Positions 9,537-17,500 of a stretch of DNA of 58,561 nucleotides are shown here, in pieces. The position numbers and the translations under genes are program-made. Where the stretch lies: positions 1 through 58,561 of the forward strand of contig CAYUIS010000013.1 in NCBI GenBank assembly GCA_964444825.1, written 5' to 3'. The stretch's first letter is position 1. Each line of letters begins with the position of its first letter. The notes under the pieces were generated by a model. It was not told where the DNA came from. It did not search any database and was given only the letters and a program-made list of their open reading frames with translations. The stretch is from CAYUIS01 sp964444825. Lineage in GTDB: Bacteria; Chloroflexota; Anaerolineae; B4-G1.

Positions 9537-10955
9537 TCAGTCTCCTCCTTTGTGATACACCGGCAAGCACACACTCAATTTGCTTCCTAACCCGACCACG
9601 CTTTCAGCCCTGATAGTCCCCCCGTGGGCTTTGACGATCTCTTTGGTGATTGCCAGTCCTAGCCCAGCTCCCCGCCCCCGCTTGCGAGCCTTGTCCACCT
9701 GGTAGAAGCGCTCAAAGATACGGGGGATTTCCTCAGCAGGGATACCAGAACCAGAATCAGTGACTGTCACCTCGACCACGTGCCCGTCGTCAACCAGACC
9801 CGCCCCAAGCGTCACGTTGCCACCTGGGGGGGTATGGGAAACAGAATTGTCCAGCAGATTGGCAAATACCTGGGCCAACCGATCGGCGTCTCCGGTGACA
9901 AACACGCCCTCAGGCACTTCCAGTACCAGGGCCACATCGGCATCTTGGCTCTGGGGCGTCAATTTCTCCACGCATCCTCTCAGCAATGGGGCCAACTCTA
10001 CGACATCGCGTGCCATCACCATTTGCCCCGCATCGAAGCGGGCCAGAAGCAGCAACTCGTCCACCAAACGGCGCATACGCTCTGCCTCCTCGTGGATGAC
10101 GCGAGCAGCGCGGGCCGTCGTCTCAGGAGTTGAGGCTGTACCATCGAGCAAAGCTTGGGAGAATCCCCGAATCGAGGTCAAGGGGGTCTTTAGTTCGTGG
10201 GAGACGTTGGTTACAAAGTCACGTTGCGACTCTTGACTCGCCTCGACCTGGTTGGCCATCGTGTTGAAGGTATGAGCCAAAGCGCGCACTTCAGCAGGTC
10301 CAGAGACCGGTGCGCAAGTTCCGGCCTCCCCCCGGGAGATGGCCTCTGCTGCGGCAGCAACTCGTTGGAGAGGTGCGGCAACGGAACGGCTGATCAAGAG
10401 CGCCAACAGGAACGAGAGTACCAGCGCCACTGCCCCAGCCCGCGCCACTGGCGGCATCAGGTTCTGTACGAACCAGGTCAACATCTGGGGCCGAGAGACA
10501 AACAGAATGGTATAGGGGTCTCTATCCGGCGCAGATATCACTCGACCAACATAGGCCCATCGGCTCCCGGCAGGAGAAAGAAAGGTCCCCTGCATCCGGC
10601 CGTTGACGACGGGAGCGCGGGCGATACTCTGCAGCCGTTCTCCTAGCCAACGCCCTTCGCTGTCAAGGCGGATCTCTCCATTGTTGTCCAAGACCAGTAT
10701 GCGCACCTCCTGCTCCTCGGCCACAGGAACCAGGAGCTCCTGCAATCGGACGGGAGGGATGGTCTCTGGGAGACCTGCCTGGCGGAGAGCCTGCAGGGCC
10801 GCCTGCGCATGCACCTCCAGGTCAAGGGTAGCGGAACGAACCCATAGAGGGCTGGTCAACGTGAACACGAACAATCCGAGCAGCACAAGGGCTAGACAAA
10901 TGAGGATGACGACGACATAGGATAGGAGCAGACGAGAATTCAGAGAGCGAAGCAT
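9537..10955 (-). CDS. Membrane sensor histidine kinase
   Basis: A 472-residue two-component sensor. Transmembrane helices at about 10-33 and 170-190 flank an extracytoplasmic region of about 130 residues. They are followed by a HAMP linker, a HisKA dimer domain with phospho-acceptor His253 in FVTNVSHELKTPLTSIRGF, and an HATPase_c domain with N box (NLLDNSVSHTPP), G1 (DSGSGIPAEEI) and G2 (GRGAGLGLAI). This is PhoR/ResE-like architecture. It follows its response regulator by 32 bases and abuts the GH3 gene. The ligand is unknown; a sugar or a breakdown product is a reasonable guess from the operon. Confidence 0.94.
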   Translation of the reverse strand: MLRSLNSRLLLSYVVVILICLALVLLGLFVFTLTSPLWVRSATLDLEVHAQAALQALRQAGLPETIPPVRLQELLVPVAEEQEVRILVLDNNGEIRLDSEGRWLGERLQSIARAPVVNGRMQGTFLSPAGSRWAYVGRVISAPDRDPYTILFVSRPQMLTWFVQNLMPPVARAGAVALVLSFLLALLISRSVAAPLQRVAAAAEAISRGEAGTCAPVSGPAEVRALAHTFNTMANQVEASQESQRDFVTNVSHELKTPLTSIRGFSQALLDGTASTPETTARAARVIHEEAERMRRLVDELLLLARFDAGQMVMARDVVELAPLLRGCVEKLTPQSQDADVALVLEVPEGVFVTGDADRLAQVFANLLDNSVSHTPPGGNVTLGAGLVDDGHVVEVTVTDSGSGIPAEEIPRIFERFYQVDKARKRGRGAGLGLAITKEIVKAHGGTIRAESVVGLGSKLSVCLPVYHKGGD

Positions 10956-10987
10956 TGGACTTTTATTGATTCCTCAATCTATGCATC

Positions 10988-11677
10988 TTAACCATCCGCT
11001 ACGAGTTTATACCCAACACTCAGTACCGTCTCAACCTCGACGCTAGATCCGACCAACTTTTTGCGCAACTGGGCAATATGCACATCCACCGTGCGCGTCT
11101 CCCCGTAGAAATCATATCCCCAGACCAAGTTGAGCAGTTGATCACGGCTGAGAACCATACCAAGATGTTCGGCCAACGCCAGCAACAGGTCAAACTCTTT
11201 GGGACGGAGTCCCACTGACCGGCCAGCAACCGTCACCTCGTGGCGAGCAGGGTCTATGGTGACATCGCCCACATGAACCACAGACTCGCGCACAACAGAG
11301 CGCTGGGAACGACGCAAAATGGCCTTCACTCGGGCGACCAACTCCCGCGGGTTAAACGGCTTAGTGATATAATCGTCAGCTCCCAGCTCCAATCCAACAA
11401 TTTTGTCCACGTCTTCGTCACGGGCGGTGAGCATAACAATGGGCAGATCCGGTGCGGCTTTACCGGAACGCACACGGCGACAAACCTCCCACCCGTCCAC
11501 CTCCGGTAGCATCAGGTCCAGCAACATCAGTGCTGGTGGTTGGCGTGAGATCATGTCCAGAGCCTTGGCCCCGTCGTTGGCCGACTGCACGCGGAACCCC
11601 TCCTGCTCCAAGTACATCCGTGCCAACTCGACAATGTTGGCCTCATCATCCACGACCAGGACGGTTTCTCCTGCCAT
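10988..11677 (-). CDS. OmpR/PhoB-family response regulator
   Basis: A 229-residue DNA-binding response regulator. The receiver domain has the acidic pair DD at residues 10-11, phospho-acceptor Asp54 in LMLLDLMLPEVDGWEV, and the conserved Lys in DDYITKPFNPREL. The C-terminal winged helix shows the OmpR pattern (LRPKEFDLLLALAEH, ... TRTVDVHIAQLRKKL). As the first gene of the unit, it is followed by its cognate kinase, GH3, GH94 and MoeA. A good promoter lies 19-47 bases upstream, and the operon is probably autoregulated. Confidence 0.95.
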   Translation of the reverse strand: MAGETVLVVDDEANIVELARMYLEQEGFRVQSANDGAKALDMISRQPPALMLLDLMLPEVDGWEVCRRVRSGKAAPDLPIVMLTARDEDVDKIVGLELGADDYITKPFNPRELVARVKAILRRSQRSVVRESVVHVGDVTIDPARHEVTVAGRSVGLRPKEFDLLLALAEHLGMVLSRDQLLNLVWGYDFYGETRTVDVHIAQLRKKLVGSSVEVETVLSVGYKLVADG

Positions 11678-11695
11678 AGGTCTCTCCCATCCGCC

Positions 11696-11724
11696 ATTGT
11701 ATCCAGAATGGCTTCAAATGGCAA
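11696..11724 (-). promoter_or_regulatory. Sigma-70 promoter of the two-component/glycosidase operon
   Basis: On the minus strand, TTGCCA (11724-11719), a 17-base spacer and TACAAT (11701-11696) precede the response-regulator ATG at 11677. It is back-to-back with the promoter of the UPF0173 gene; the two -35 boxes are 14 bases apart, so one bound regulator could affect both. Confidence 0.75.
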
Positions 11725-11738
11725 GACCACCACTGTGA

Positions 11739-11767
11739 TTGACATCTCGCCTGCCGTAGGCTATACT
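11739..11767 (+). promoter_or_regulatory. Sigma-70 promoter of the UPF0173 gene
   Basis: TTGACA (11739-11744), a 17-base spacer and TATACT (11762-11767), an almost perfect consensus. It would start RNA near 11774, just before the ribosome site GAGGAGGG (11789-11796) and the ATG at 11803. Confidence 0.82.
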
Positions 11768-11802
11768 TATCTGCGCCCAACAAAACGTGAGGAGGGAATC
11801 GA

Positions 11803-12486
11803 ATGGCCATAAAGCTGACCTGGTACGGACACTCTGCTTTCGCTCTCGATATCGGCGGGTCAAATATCCTGGTGGATCCATTCTTGAAGGATAATCCTCT
11901 CGCCCCGGTCGCCGCAGACACGGTCAAGGCAGACTATATCCTAGTCACCCACGGACACGGTGACCACATCGGCGACACCGTCGAAATCGCTCAACGTACG
12001 GGGGCGCTGGTGATATCCAATTTCGAGATCTGCAATTGGCTGCAGGCCCAGGGAGTGTCCAACCTCCACCCCCAGCACGTCGGCGGCGGATTTCGCCATC
12101 CTTTTGGGTATCTGAAGCTGACTATCGCCCATCATGGGTCTGCCCTGCCCGATGGCTCCTACGGTGGGAATCCCTGTGGTCTGCTGCTCGACACCGAAGG
12201 CAAGCGAATCTACCTGGCGGGCGACACCGGGCTTTTCTACAGCATGCGTCTCATCGGTGAGGAGGGCGTTGATCTGGCCATCCTGCCCATCGGTGACAAT
12301 TTCACGATGGGGCCGGACGATGCACTGAGGGCAGTTCAGTTGATCAAGCCTCGAATCGTCATCCCCATTCATTACGATACGTTCGACGTCATCAAGCAGG
12401 ACCCACACGCCTGGGCAGACCGAGTCCGGGGAGACACATCGACCGAGCCTGTCGTGCTCAGTCCCGGTGAGAGCTACACACTATAG
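11803..12486 (+). CDS. UPF0173 metal-dependent hydrolase (metallo-beta-lactamase fold)
   Basis: A 227-residue cytoplasmic protein of the metallo-beta-lactamase superfamily, UPF0173/YtkL-like. The N terminus KLTWYGHSAFALDIGG, the dinuclear metal motif VTHGHGDHIGD at about residues 46-56, a third His (TIAHHGSALPDG), the metal-bridging Asp in YLAGDTGLFY and a distal His in IPIHYDTF are all present in order. The length and the lack of inserts match the family. The physiological substrate of this family is not established. It has its own promoter and a strong ribosome site, and is divergent from the response-regulator operon. Confidence 0.9.
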   Translation: MAIKLTWYGHSAFALDIGGSNILVDPFLKDNPLAPVAADTVKADYILVTHGHGDHIGDTVEIAQRTGALVISNFEICNWLQAQGVSNLHPQHVGGGFRHPFGYLKLTIAHHGSALPDGSYGGNPCGLLLDTEGKRIYLAGDTGLFYSMRLIGEEGVDLAILPIGDNFTMGPDDALRAVQLIKPRIVIPIHYDTFDVIKQDPHAWADRVRGDTSTEPVVLSPGESYTL

Positions 12487-12594
12487 CTCACACACATGAG
12501 TCTATCCGCAGAACCAGCGGATATGGGCTCCGCCGTATGCAGGCCCACAACCAGTCTAGTCTATTGAACACATTCATCCAGAACGAGATCAAAC

Positions 12595-13119
12595 GTGAAC
12601 CCCTCTGCTATGCAACGGATCATTGAGATCATGAGGATCGATCCCGATTTTTATGTGCCAATCAAAAAACTCTGGCTGATGCTCCAGGGCGAGGGCCTCG
12701 CGATAGATATGGAGATAGAAGATCTCTATCAAATGCTCGCGAACGACGAGCGATTCGAGTTCACGGACGGGCTGGACCACACCTCGGGATTCGAAGACGA
12801 TCCAGAGTTCAGAAATGAGATAGACCGAGAAATGGAAACGCAGGGATTCTACAGTGGACCCCGTGTCAAGCTAGCCTCCCGAGAGATGACGGCTGAGGAT
12901 GTGTTCGCTGCTATGACCTGCAGCGTGGCTCGCATGAACGAAGCTTTGCAGGGAGCGTGGGATACCCGACCCGAGGAAGATCCTGAACTCGATGATCAAC
13001 TGCTTGACATCCTGGCAGCGGGCCAAAAGCTGGCGCGGGAGATTCAGAAACTCATTGAAGAGCAAGAACATCCACCAGACAAGCCCTTGTCTTCCCTGAC
13101 ATCTGGACCATCAGCATAA
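12595..13119 (+). CDS. Small acidic protein of unknown function
   Basis: 174 residues, strongly acidic, with no recognised catalytic motif. The first 60 residues (QRIIEIMRIDPDFYVPIKKL, then a Leu-rich helix and a LANDERFEF segment) look like a small winged-helix/HARE-type helical domain, as in RNA polymerase delta-like proteins. The middle carries short acidic clusters, and residues 130-170 form an amphipathic helix, probably a coiled coil. The GTG at 12595 and the ATG at 12610 are both possible starts; neither has a strong ribosome site. It lies between the UPF0173 gene and a transporter in the same direction. Function is left open. Confidence 0.6.
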   Translation: MNPSAMQRIIEIMRIDPDFYVPIKKLWLMLQGEGLAIDMEIEDLYQMLANDERFEFTDGLDHTSGFEDDPEFRNEIDREMETQGFYSGPRVKLASREMTAEDVFAAMTCSVARMNEALQGAWDTRPEEDPELDDQLLDILAAGQKLAREIQKLIEEQEHPPDKPLSSLTSGPSA

Positions 13120-13185
13120 CCACGCAGCAGAGTATCCGATAGCGATATCCATCGCCAATTCGAGGTGCGAACAAGGAGTCTCTCA

Positions 13186-14622
13186 ATGCGACAATTGCGC
13201 TGGCACGACTACGTAACGATCAACATCTATTGGCTCGGACTGACGACAGTCTCACAGAGCAATGCTCTCATCATCCCCCTGTTGGTTCAGAAATTCGTTG
13301 GCTATGAACAGCAGGGAACCGCTTTTGGGAGCCTAAGGCTTTATACCTTGATGGTCGCCCTGTTGATCCAAGCCTTGATGGGCCTGCTTTCAGATCGCAG
13401 CACCCTGCGATGGGGCCGCCGCCGCCCGTTCATTCTGGCAGGCACACTGCTAAATATGGGCTGCCTGATCGCCATCGGGGCATCGCCCGGCTATTGGTTC
13501 TTGTTTGGGGCCACGGTACTCTCGCAAATCGCATCAAACATCGCCCACGCCGCAGAACAGGGCTTGATCCCCGATTTGGTACCAGAAGACCGCCGTGGAC
13601 GGTTCTCCGGCGTAAAATCCATCATGGAGCTTGTCCCCGTGATCATCGTGGCTCTCACCGTCGGCCAACTGGTTGCAGCAGGGCAAATGTGGGCCGGCAT
13701 CCTTGTGGTGATCGGTGTCTTGTTCCTGAGCATGGCCATCACCATGTTCGTGCGTGAAGATCCGCCAGGGGCTCCCCATAAGCCCCTGGATTGGGAACCC
13801 TTCGGCAGGCTCTTGGCAATGACATTGGTATTCCTACTCGTGATCCTGGGTTTGGGAGAGATAGTCAAGGTGGGGAGCAGACTATTGCCTGTCACAACGC
13901 CACTGTCCACTCAGTTAGTAGCAATGGGCACCCTCGGCGTGCTATCTATGACGGCTGCCGTCGTCGCCGGCGTGTGGATCAGTGTCCGTATCAGTGTAGG
14001 TCGGACCGAAGCCCGTCGGTGTCCGTCATTCGCTTGGTGGGTGGTCAACCGGCTAGCATTTCTCATTGGGGCCAGCAATCTCTCCACTTTTGCGGTTTAC
14101 TTCCTGCAAGCCCGCTTAGGATTAGAGGGAGAGGCCGCTGCTGGGCCAGCATCTCAACTGATGATGGTGGTCGGCATTTTGATCCTATTATGTGCTTTGC
14201 CGAGTGGGTGGATCGCGGATCGAATCGGGTGCAAACGCCTGGTGGCACTCAGCGGCGTCCTGGCAGCCCTGGGTACCGTGGTGCTCCTTCTCTCACCCAA
14301 TATGGTTACGATATACATTGGTGGATGTATGGTAGGCGCTGCCACAGGAGTGTTCTTTACCACCAACTGGGCTTTGGGAACAGACTTGGTGCCCAAAGAA
14401 GCGGCAGGGCGTTATCTGGGCATCTCCAATCTGGCCGGCGCTGGCGCCGGAGCAGTGGGAGCTTATATTGGAGGTCCCATAGCCGATTACTTTACCATCC
14501 AAGTACCCCAATCACCTGGCCTGGGGTATGTGCTCATCTTTGCCATCTATGCCGTTCTCTTCTTTCTCTCCGCCATTGTCCTGGTCCTTGTTCAAGAGAC
14601 TTGGAAACCAGTTGCAGAGTGA
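13186..14622 (+). CDS. MFS transporter, GPH/SLC45-like sugar symporter type
   Basis: A 478-residue polytopic protein with about 12 membrane helices. The loop after helix 2-3 reads DRSTLRWGRRRPFILAG, the cytoplasmic motif typical of the glycoside-pentoside-hexuronide and SLC45/sucrose symporter branch of the major facilitator superfamily. A related motif (GWIADRIGCKRLVALSG) recurs in the second half. The ATG at 13186 is chosen because AAGGAG at 13173-13178 sits seven bases upstream; the GTG at 13165 lacks such a site. With the nearby glycosidases it plausibly imports an oligosaccharide, but the substrate is inferred from context only. Confidence 0.82.
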   Translation: MRQLRWHDYVTINIYWLGLTTVSQSNALIIPLLVQKFVGYEQQGTAFGSLRLYTLMVALLIQALMGLLSDRSTLRWGRRRPFILAGTLLNMGCLIAIGASPGYWFLFGATVLSQIASNIAHAAEQGLIPDLVPEDRRGRFSGVKSIMELVPVIIVALTVGQLVAAGQMWAGILVVIGVLFLSMAITMFVREDPPGAPHKPLDWEPFGRLLAMTLVFLLVILGLGEIVKVGSRLLPVTTPLSTQLVAMGTLGVLSMTAAVVAGVWISVRISVGRTEARRCPSFAWWVVNRLAFLIGASNLSTFAVYFLQARLGLEGEAAAGPASQLMMVVGILILLCALPSGWIADRIGCKRLVALSGVLAALGTVVLLLSPNMVTIYIGGCMVGAATGVFFTTNWALGTDLVPKEAAGRYLGISNLAGAGAGAVGAYIGGPIADYFTIQVPQSPGLGYVLIFAIYAVLFFLSAIVLVLVQETWKPVAE

Positions 14623-14681
14623 TCGACGTGGTTCTGTATTTGGATTGATCTATCCATATCTCTATTTATTTGTTTTATATG

Positions 14682-14699
14682 TAGCAGTAGTAGTAGTAG
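14682..14699 (+). repeat. TAG trinucleotide run, possible DnaA-trio
   Basis: Five TAG units (14682-14684, then four consecutive from 14688 to 14699, separated by one CAG) border an AT-rich tract on the left. A degenerate DnaA box TGTGAGTAA (14700-14708) and GC-rich DNA lie on the right. Read away from the boxes, the strand is 3'-GAT-GAT-GAT-5', the orientation described for the DnaA-trio unwinding element of Bacillus subtilis. Confidence 0.5.
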
Positions 14700-14940
14700 T
14701 GTGAGTAACGGGGAGAAACTGGTTCCGGAGCCGGTGGCCCCCCAGATGCCTTGGTAGGTTGTTATCTGTGTCTCCATATGTAGGGGTTTTTGCTTCCTCT
14801 CGCTCTCCACAGTCGACTGTGAATACCATTGGAAAGAAGGGGTCTACGCCTGAGAGCCTCCGATTTGAGGTGCCCAATTCAAGGAAAGATACCTGTGACC
14901 ATGCATCGAGTTGGTGTGAACTATCCCCATCTCGGCGTGT

Positions 14941-14970
14941 TTATCCACAGAAACAGCCTAGTTATCCACA
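14941..14970 (+). promoter_or_regulatory. Pair of perfect DnaA boxes
   Basis: TTATCCACA occurs twice, at 14941-14949 and 14962-14970, in the same orientation with a 21-base period. A weaker copy CTATCCCCA lies 20 bases to the left. The phasing places all three on one face of the helix, suitable for cooperative DnaA binding. Confidence 0.85.
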
Positions 14971-15173
14971 GAAACGCGAGGGCAGGGAGGGATATGGGGG
15001 CAACTGCTCCCCAAATGTGGGGGCTATGGAATCGCTGAGGCCAGGATTGGGGGTGTGGATACCGTAGTGAGCGTGTTGAGAGCGCGTGGGGACAATCTGG
15101 CGCTTTCGGATAGCTGCTGGAACCAAAGCTAAGAACGGTTGGTTGCGGAGGGGATCCAAAAGCGGGTCGGGGT

Positions 15174-16532
15174 TTACCTGCTATTGCCGTACAGGCGCTG
15201 ACGCAGCGTGACAACCTCTCGGCGGGTGTCGGCGTCTTCTTCCATTAGGTCGGAGATGCGCTCGCAGCCATAGAGGATGGTGGTGTGGTCGCGTCCTCCC
15301 AGCAGCGCACCAATTCTGGGCAGCGATTCCCCTGTTTCCTCACGGATCAAGTACATCGCGATCTGCCGTGGGCGGGCTATAGTCCTACTGCGGCCTCGAC
15401 CCTGGAGGGCGGCTATCTCGAGGCCAAAGTGACTCGCCACTTGCTCGATAATCTGCTCTGAGGTCAGTTGACTGCGTTGAGGAATCAGATTGCTCAGTGC
15501 CAACTCGGCGACCTCAAGCGTGAGAGGCTCATGGGTGAGCCGTGCCATAGCCAACACCTGGTTAAGCGCCCCTTCGAGTTCGCGGATATTGCTGTGGATG
15601 CGGCCGGCAATAAGATCGAGGATCTCGTCAGGAACCAGAAGGCCGTAAGGAACGGCCTTGTCTCGCAGGATGGCGGTGCGTGTCTCCAGATCGGGGGGCT
15701 GGATGTCGGTGATCAACCCCCACTCGAAGCGGGAGCACAGCCGCTCTTCTAAGGTGCTGAGGGCTTTTGGCGGGCGGTCTGATGAGATGACGATCTGCTT
15801 TCCCGCGCTGTGAAGTGTGTTGAAGGTATGAAAGAACTCCTCCTGGGTACTCTCCTTACCGGCGATAAACTGGATATCGTCGACGAGTAGAATATCCACC
15901 GTGCGGTACTTTTCTCGAAAGGCATTGGTCCTGTGTGAACGGATAGCCTCGATCAGATCGTTGGTGAACTCCTCAGACGAGATGTACAGCACCTGTAGGG
16001 CTTTGGCGTAACAAGCGTGACCGATAGCGTGCAGGAGGTGAGTCTTTCCCAATCCCACACCACCGTAGACGAAAAGTGGGTTGTAGGCTCCAGAGGGGTT
16101 CTCTGTCACAGCCATTGAGGCTGCGTGGGCCAAGCGATTGGCCGGTCCCACCACAAAGTTGTCGAAAGTATACCGTGGATTCAGACTAGTGGGCGGAGGG
16201 GGTGGGGGCGCAGAAGGGGTGCCATATGCTGGGGTTGGATCGGGAGTGGGCACATTGAGCAACGAGACATCGTCAGATTGCATGTCTCTGGTCCATACAA
16301 CGAACTTGATGTCGACCGTTCTCCCGACGAGGCGGGCCAGGGTGCGCTTGATCGTGGTGAGCAGACGATTCTCTAGCCAGTCCTTGGCGTATCCGTTCTT
16401 GACAGCAACGACAAAAAGACCATCCTCAGACTTTAGCAGCTTCGATCCCCGCAGCCAGGTGTCGAAGGTGGCCTGGGTCATTTGCATCTGAAGTTCGCCT
16501 AGGGCGGCTGACCAGACTTGCTCGGGTTTCAT
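15174..16532 (-). CDS. dnaA: Chromosomal replication initiator protein DnaA
   Basis: DnaA binds origin DnaA boxes and opens the duplex in an ATP-dependent manner. The 452-residue protein shows domain I (KPEQVWSAALGELQ, FDTWLRGS), a Pro-rich linker, and AAA+ domain III with Walker A YGGVGLGKTHLLHAIG near residue 157 and Walker B ILLVDDIQFIAGKE. The C-terminal DNA-binding signature is LLGGRDHTTILYGCERI. The ATG at 16532 gives the normal MKPEQVW start; a longer frame to 16571 has no ribosome site. dnaN, recF and rpmH are not adjacent, unlike the classical arrangement. The candidate origin lies just downstream. Confidence 0.97.
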   Translation of the reverse strand: MKPEQVWSAALGELQMQMTQATFDTWLRGSKLLKSEDGLFVVAVKNGYAKDWLENRLLTTIKRTLARLVGRTVDIKFVVWTRDMQSDDVSLLNVPTPDPTPAYGTPSAPPPPPPTSLNPRYTFDNFVVGPANRLAHAASMAVTENPSGAYNPLFVYGGVGLGKTHLLHAIGHACYAKALQVLYISSEEFTNDLIEAIRSHRTNAFREKYRTVDILLVDDIQFIAGKESTQEEFFHTFNTLHSAGKQIVISSDRPPKALSTLEERLCSRFEWGLITDIQPPDLETRTAILRDKAVPYGLLVPDEILDLIAGRIHSNIRELEGALNQVLAMARLTHEPLTLEVAELALSNLIPQRSQLTSEQIIEQVASHFGLEIAALQGRGRSRTIARPRQIAMYLIREETGESLPRIGALLGGRDHTTILYGCERISDLMEEDADTRREVVTLRQRLYGNSR

Positions 16533-16680
16533 AGGGCACGAATCTTGAATGTGAGAATAGAGACTGATCAAGGAAACAACCTACCCGGGGCTAAAGAACG
16601 GATTCCAGAACCTGTGTGGCGCAATGGCTCTCTGCACATCACTAGAGGTAGCGGAGGAAGAGCCGCTCCACCCTGTTAAG

Positions 16681-16731
16681 TTATCCCGCCCGTCGGATGT
16701 GGATTCTATCAGAAGAGCAGGTCCATGGCAA
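16681..16731 (-). promoter_or_regulatory. dnaA promoter with DnaA-box-like sequences
   Basis: On the minus strand, TTGCCA (16731-16726), a 17-base spacer and TAGAAT (16708-16703). Degenerate DnaA-box-like sequences overlap or follow the -10 (TGTGGATTC at 16699-16707 and TTATCCCGC at 16681-16689 on the plus strand), as expected for DnaA autoregulation. The leader before the ATG is about 165 bases. Confidence 0.65.
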
Positions 16732-16732
16732 G

Positions 16733-16966
16733 CCCTTTTCAGGGAAAGAGCTTAAAAGGCATCCCTTTTTAAGATAAGTTATGGAGAGTTTCTTGTCTCT
16801 TGATAGAGGGGTCGATTTTGACTACCACTATGGGGTAGGACGACAACATCCCCAATATATGGGAGGTATGGACAACGTCATCCTTCTATTTGGCGTAGTG
16901 GTTTGCCCGAGAACCCCTCGGGCTCGGGTCAGAATTGGCTAACCGTGCCAAATCCACTCTGGTCGC
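16733..16966. other. Gene-free stretch upstream of the dnaA promoter
   Basis: Relatively AT-rich, with an imperfect inverted repeat CTTAAAAGG/CCTTTTTAAG (16751-16773) just upstream of the dnaA -35 box, possibly an operator. Near the PAP2 gene a CCCGAG/CTCGGG stem (906-911 with 917-922 of the 16.9 kb block) lacks a T run and is a weak terminator candidate. No ORF or RNA gene is recognised. Confidence 0.4.
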
Positions 16967-17500
16967 TCACAATACGAGGCGCAATGCCAGTCCGACAAGC
17001 AGTCCCACTGCCCATCCCCCGACGATGTCTGACGCAAAGTGGACCCTTAGCGCGATTCGGGCCAAACCAACGAGTCCGGCCCAGAGTGCTAAAAGTACAG
17101 ATCCCCAGCACAACGGGAGGCATGGAGACAACAACACGACCATGCAGGCGGATCGGCCCGCGTGTCCGGAGGGGAAGGCATGGCGATCGACACGGGTGTA
17201 GAATCCACGTCCCTCTCCAGGTGGGCGTTGACGGCGGAAGAGCCATTTGAGAGCCAAGACAGCCGTGCCGGCTGTCAGCGTGCCGACGGTCACCCTCCAC
17301 CCCACCTCTCTCCATGCTGCATTGCCTAGGGTAAGCGCCAACGCCGCGCCGAGTAGCCAGAGCGGGCTGTCGCCACTGTGTGCAGAGAAAAGGGCCAGCA
17401 GGCGCAAGGAGCGCGCCTCACGCGAGATGGCGAGGCGCGTGGACAATTGCTGATCGAAGGTTATGAGTCGCTGTAAGGGGTGGCATCTCCTATGAGGCAT
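16967..17500 (-). CDS. PAP2-family membrane phosphatase
   Basis: A 177-residue integral-membrane phosphatase of the PAP2 superfamily, members of which dephosphorylate lipid phosphates such as undecaprenyl pyrophosphate. The three signature motifs are all visible: KWLFRRQRP (KX6RP), PSGHAGRSA (PSGH with the catalytic His) and ARIALRVHFASD (RX5HX3D), set among about five membrane helices. The ATG at 17500 overlaps the end of the nucleotidyltransferase gene by 11 bases. Longer frames reading upstream would lie wholly within that gene. Coupling to a nucleotidyltransferase suggests a role in lipid-linked or envelope metabolism. Confidence 0.87.
   Translation of the reverse strand: MPHRRCHPLQRLITFDQQLSTRLAISREARSLRLLALFSAHSGDSPLWLLGAALALTLGNAAWREVGWRVTVGTLTAGTAVLALKWLFRRQRPPGEGRGFYTRVDRHAFPSGHAGRSACMVVLLSPCLPLCWGSVLLALWAGLVGLARIALRVHFASDIVGGWAVGLLVGLALRLVL

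Larger units (their letters stand above)
14636..15062. other. Candidate chromosomal replication origin (oriC)
   Basis: The 551-base stretch between the transporter and dnaA has no credible gene but has origin-like parts. There is an AT-rich tract (14636-14683), a TAG trinucleotide run (14682-14699), a GC-rich segment (14721-14750) and a perfect 14-bp palindrome CACAGTCGACTGTG (14808-14821). Two perfect DnaA boxes TTATCCACA lie at 14941-14949 and 14962-14970, a near-match at 14921-14929 and an inverted near-match TGTGGATAC at 15054-15062. The boxes at 14921, 14941 and 14962 are spaced 20-21 bases apart, two helical turns. Location next to dnaA supports the call; no strand-skew calculation was possible. 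Confidence 0.65.

Noticed and set aside
14650..14658. CTATCCATA as a DnaA box in the AT-rich tract
   Set aside because: Two mismatches and outside the phased cluster; too weak to count alone.
14759..15214. Several overlapping ORFs of 60-100 codons in the dnaA-transporter interval
   Set aside because: They lie across DnaA boxes and the palindrome, overlap each other on both strands, and show no protein motif.
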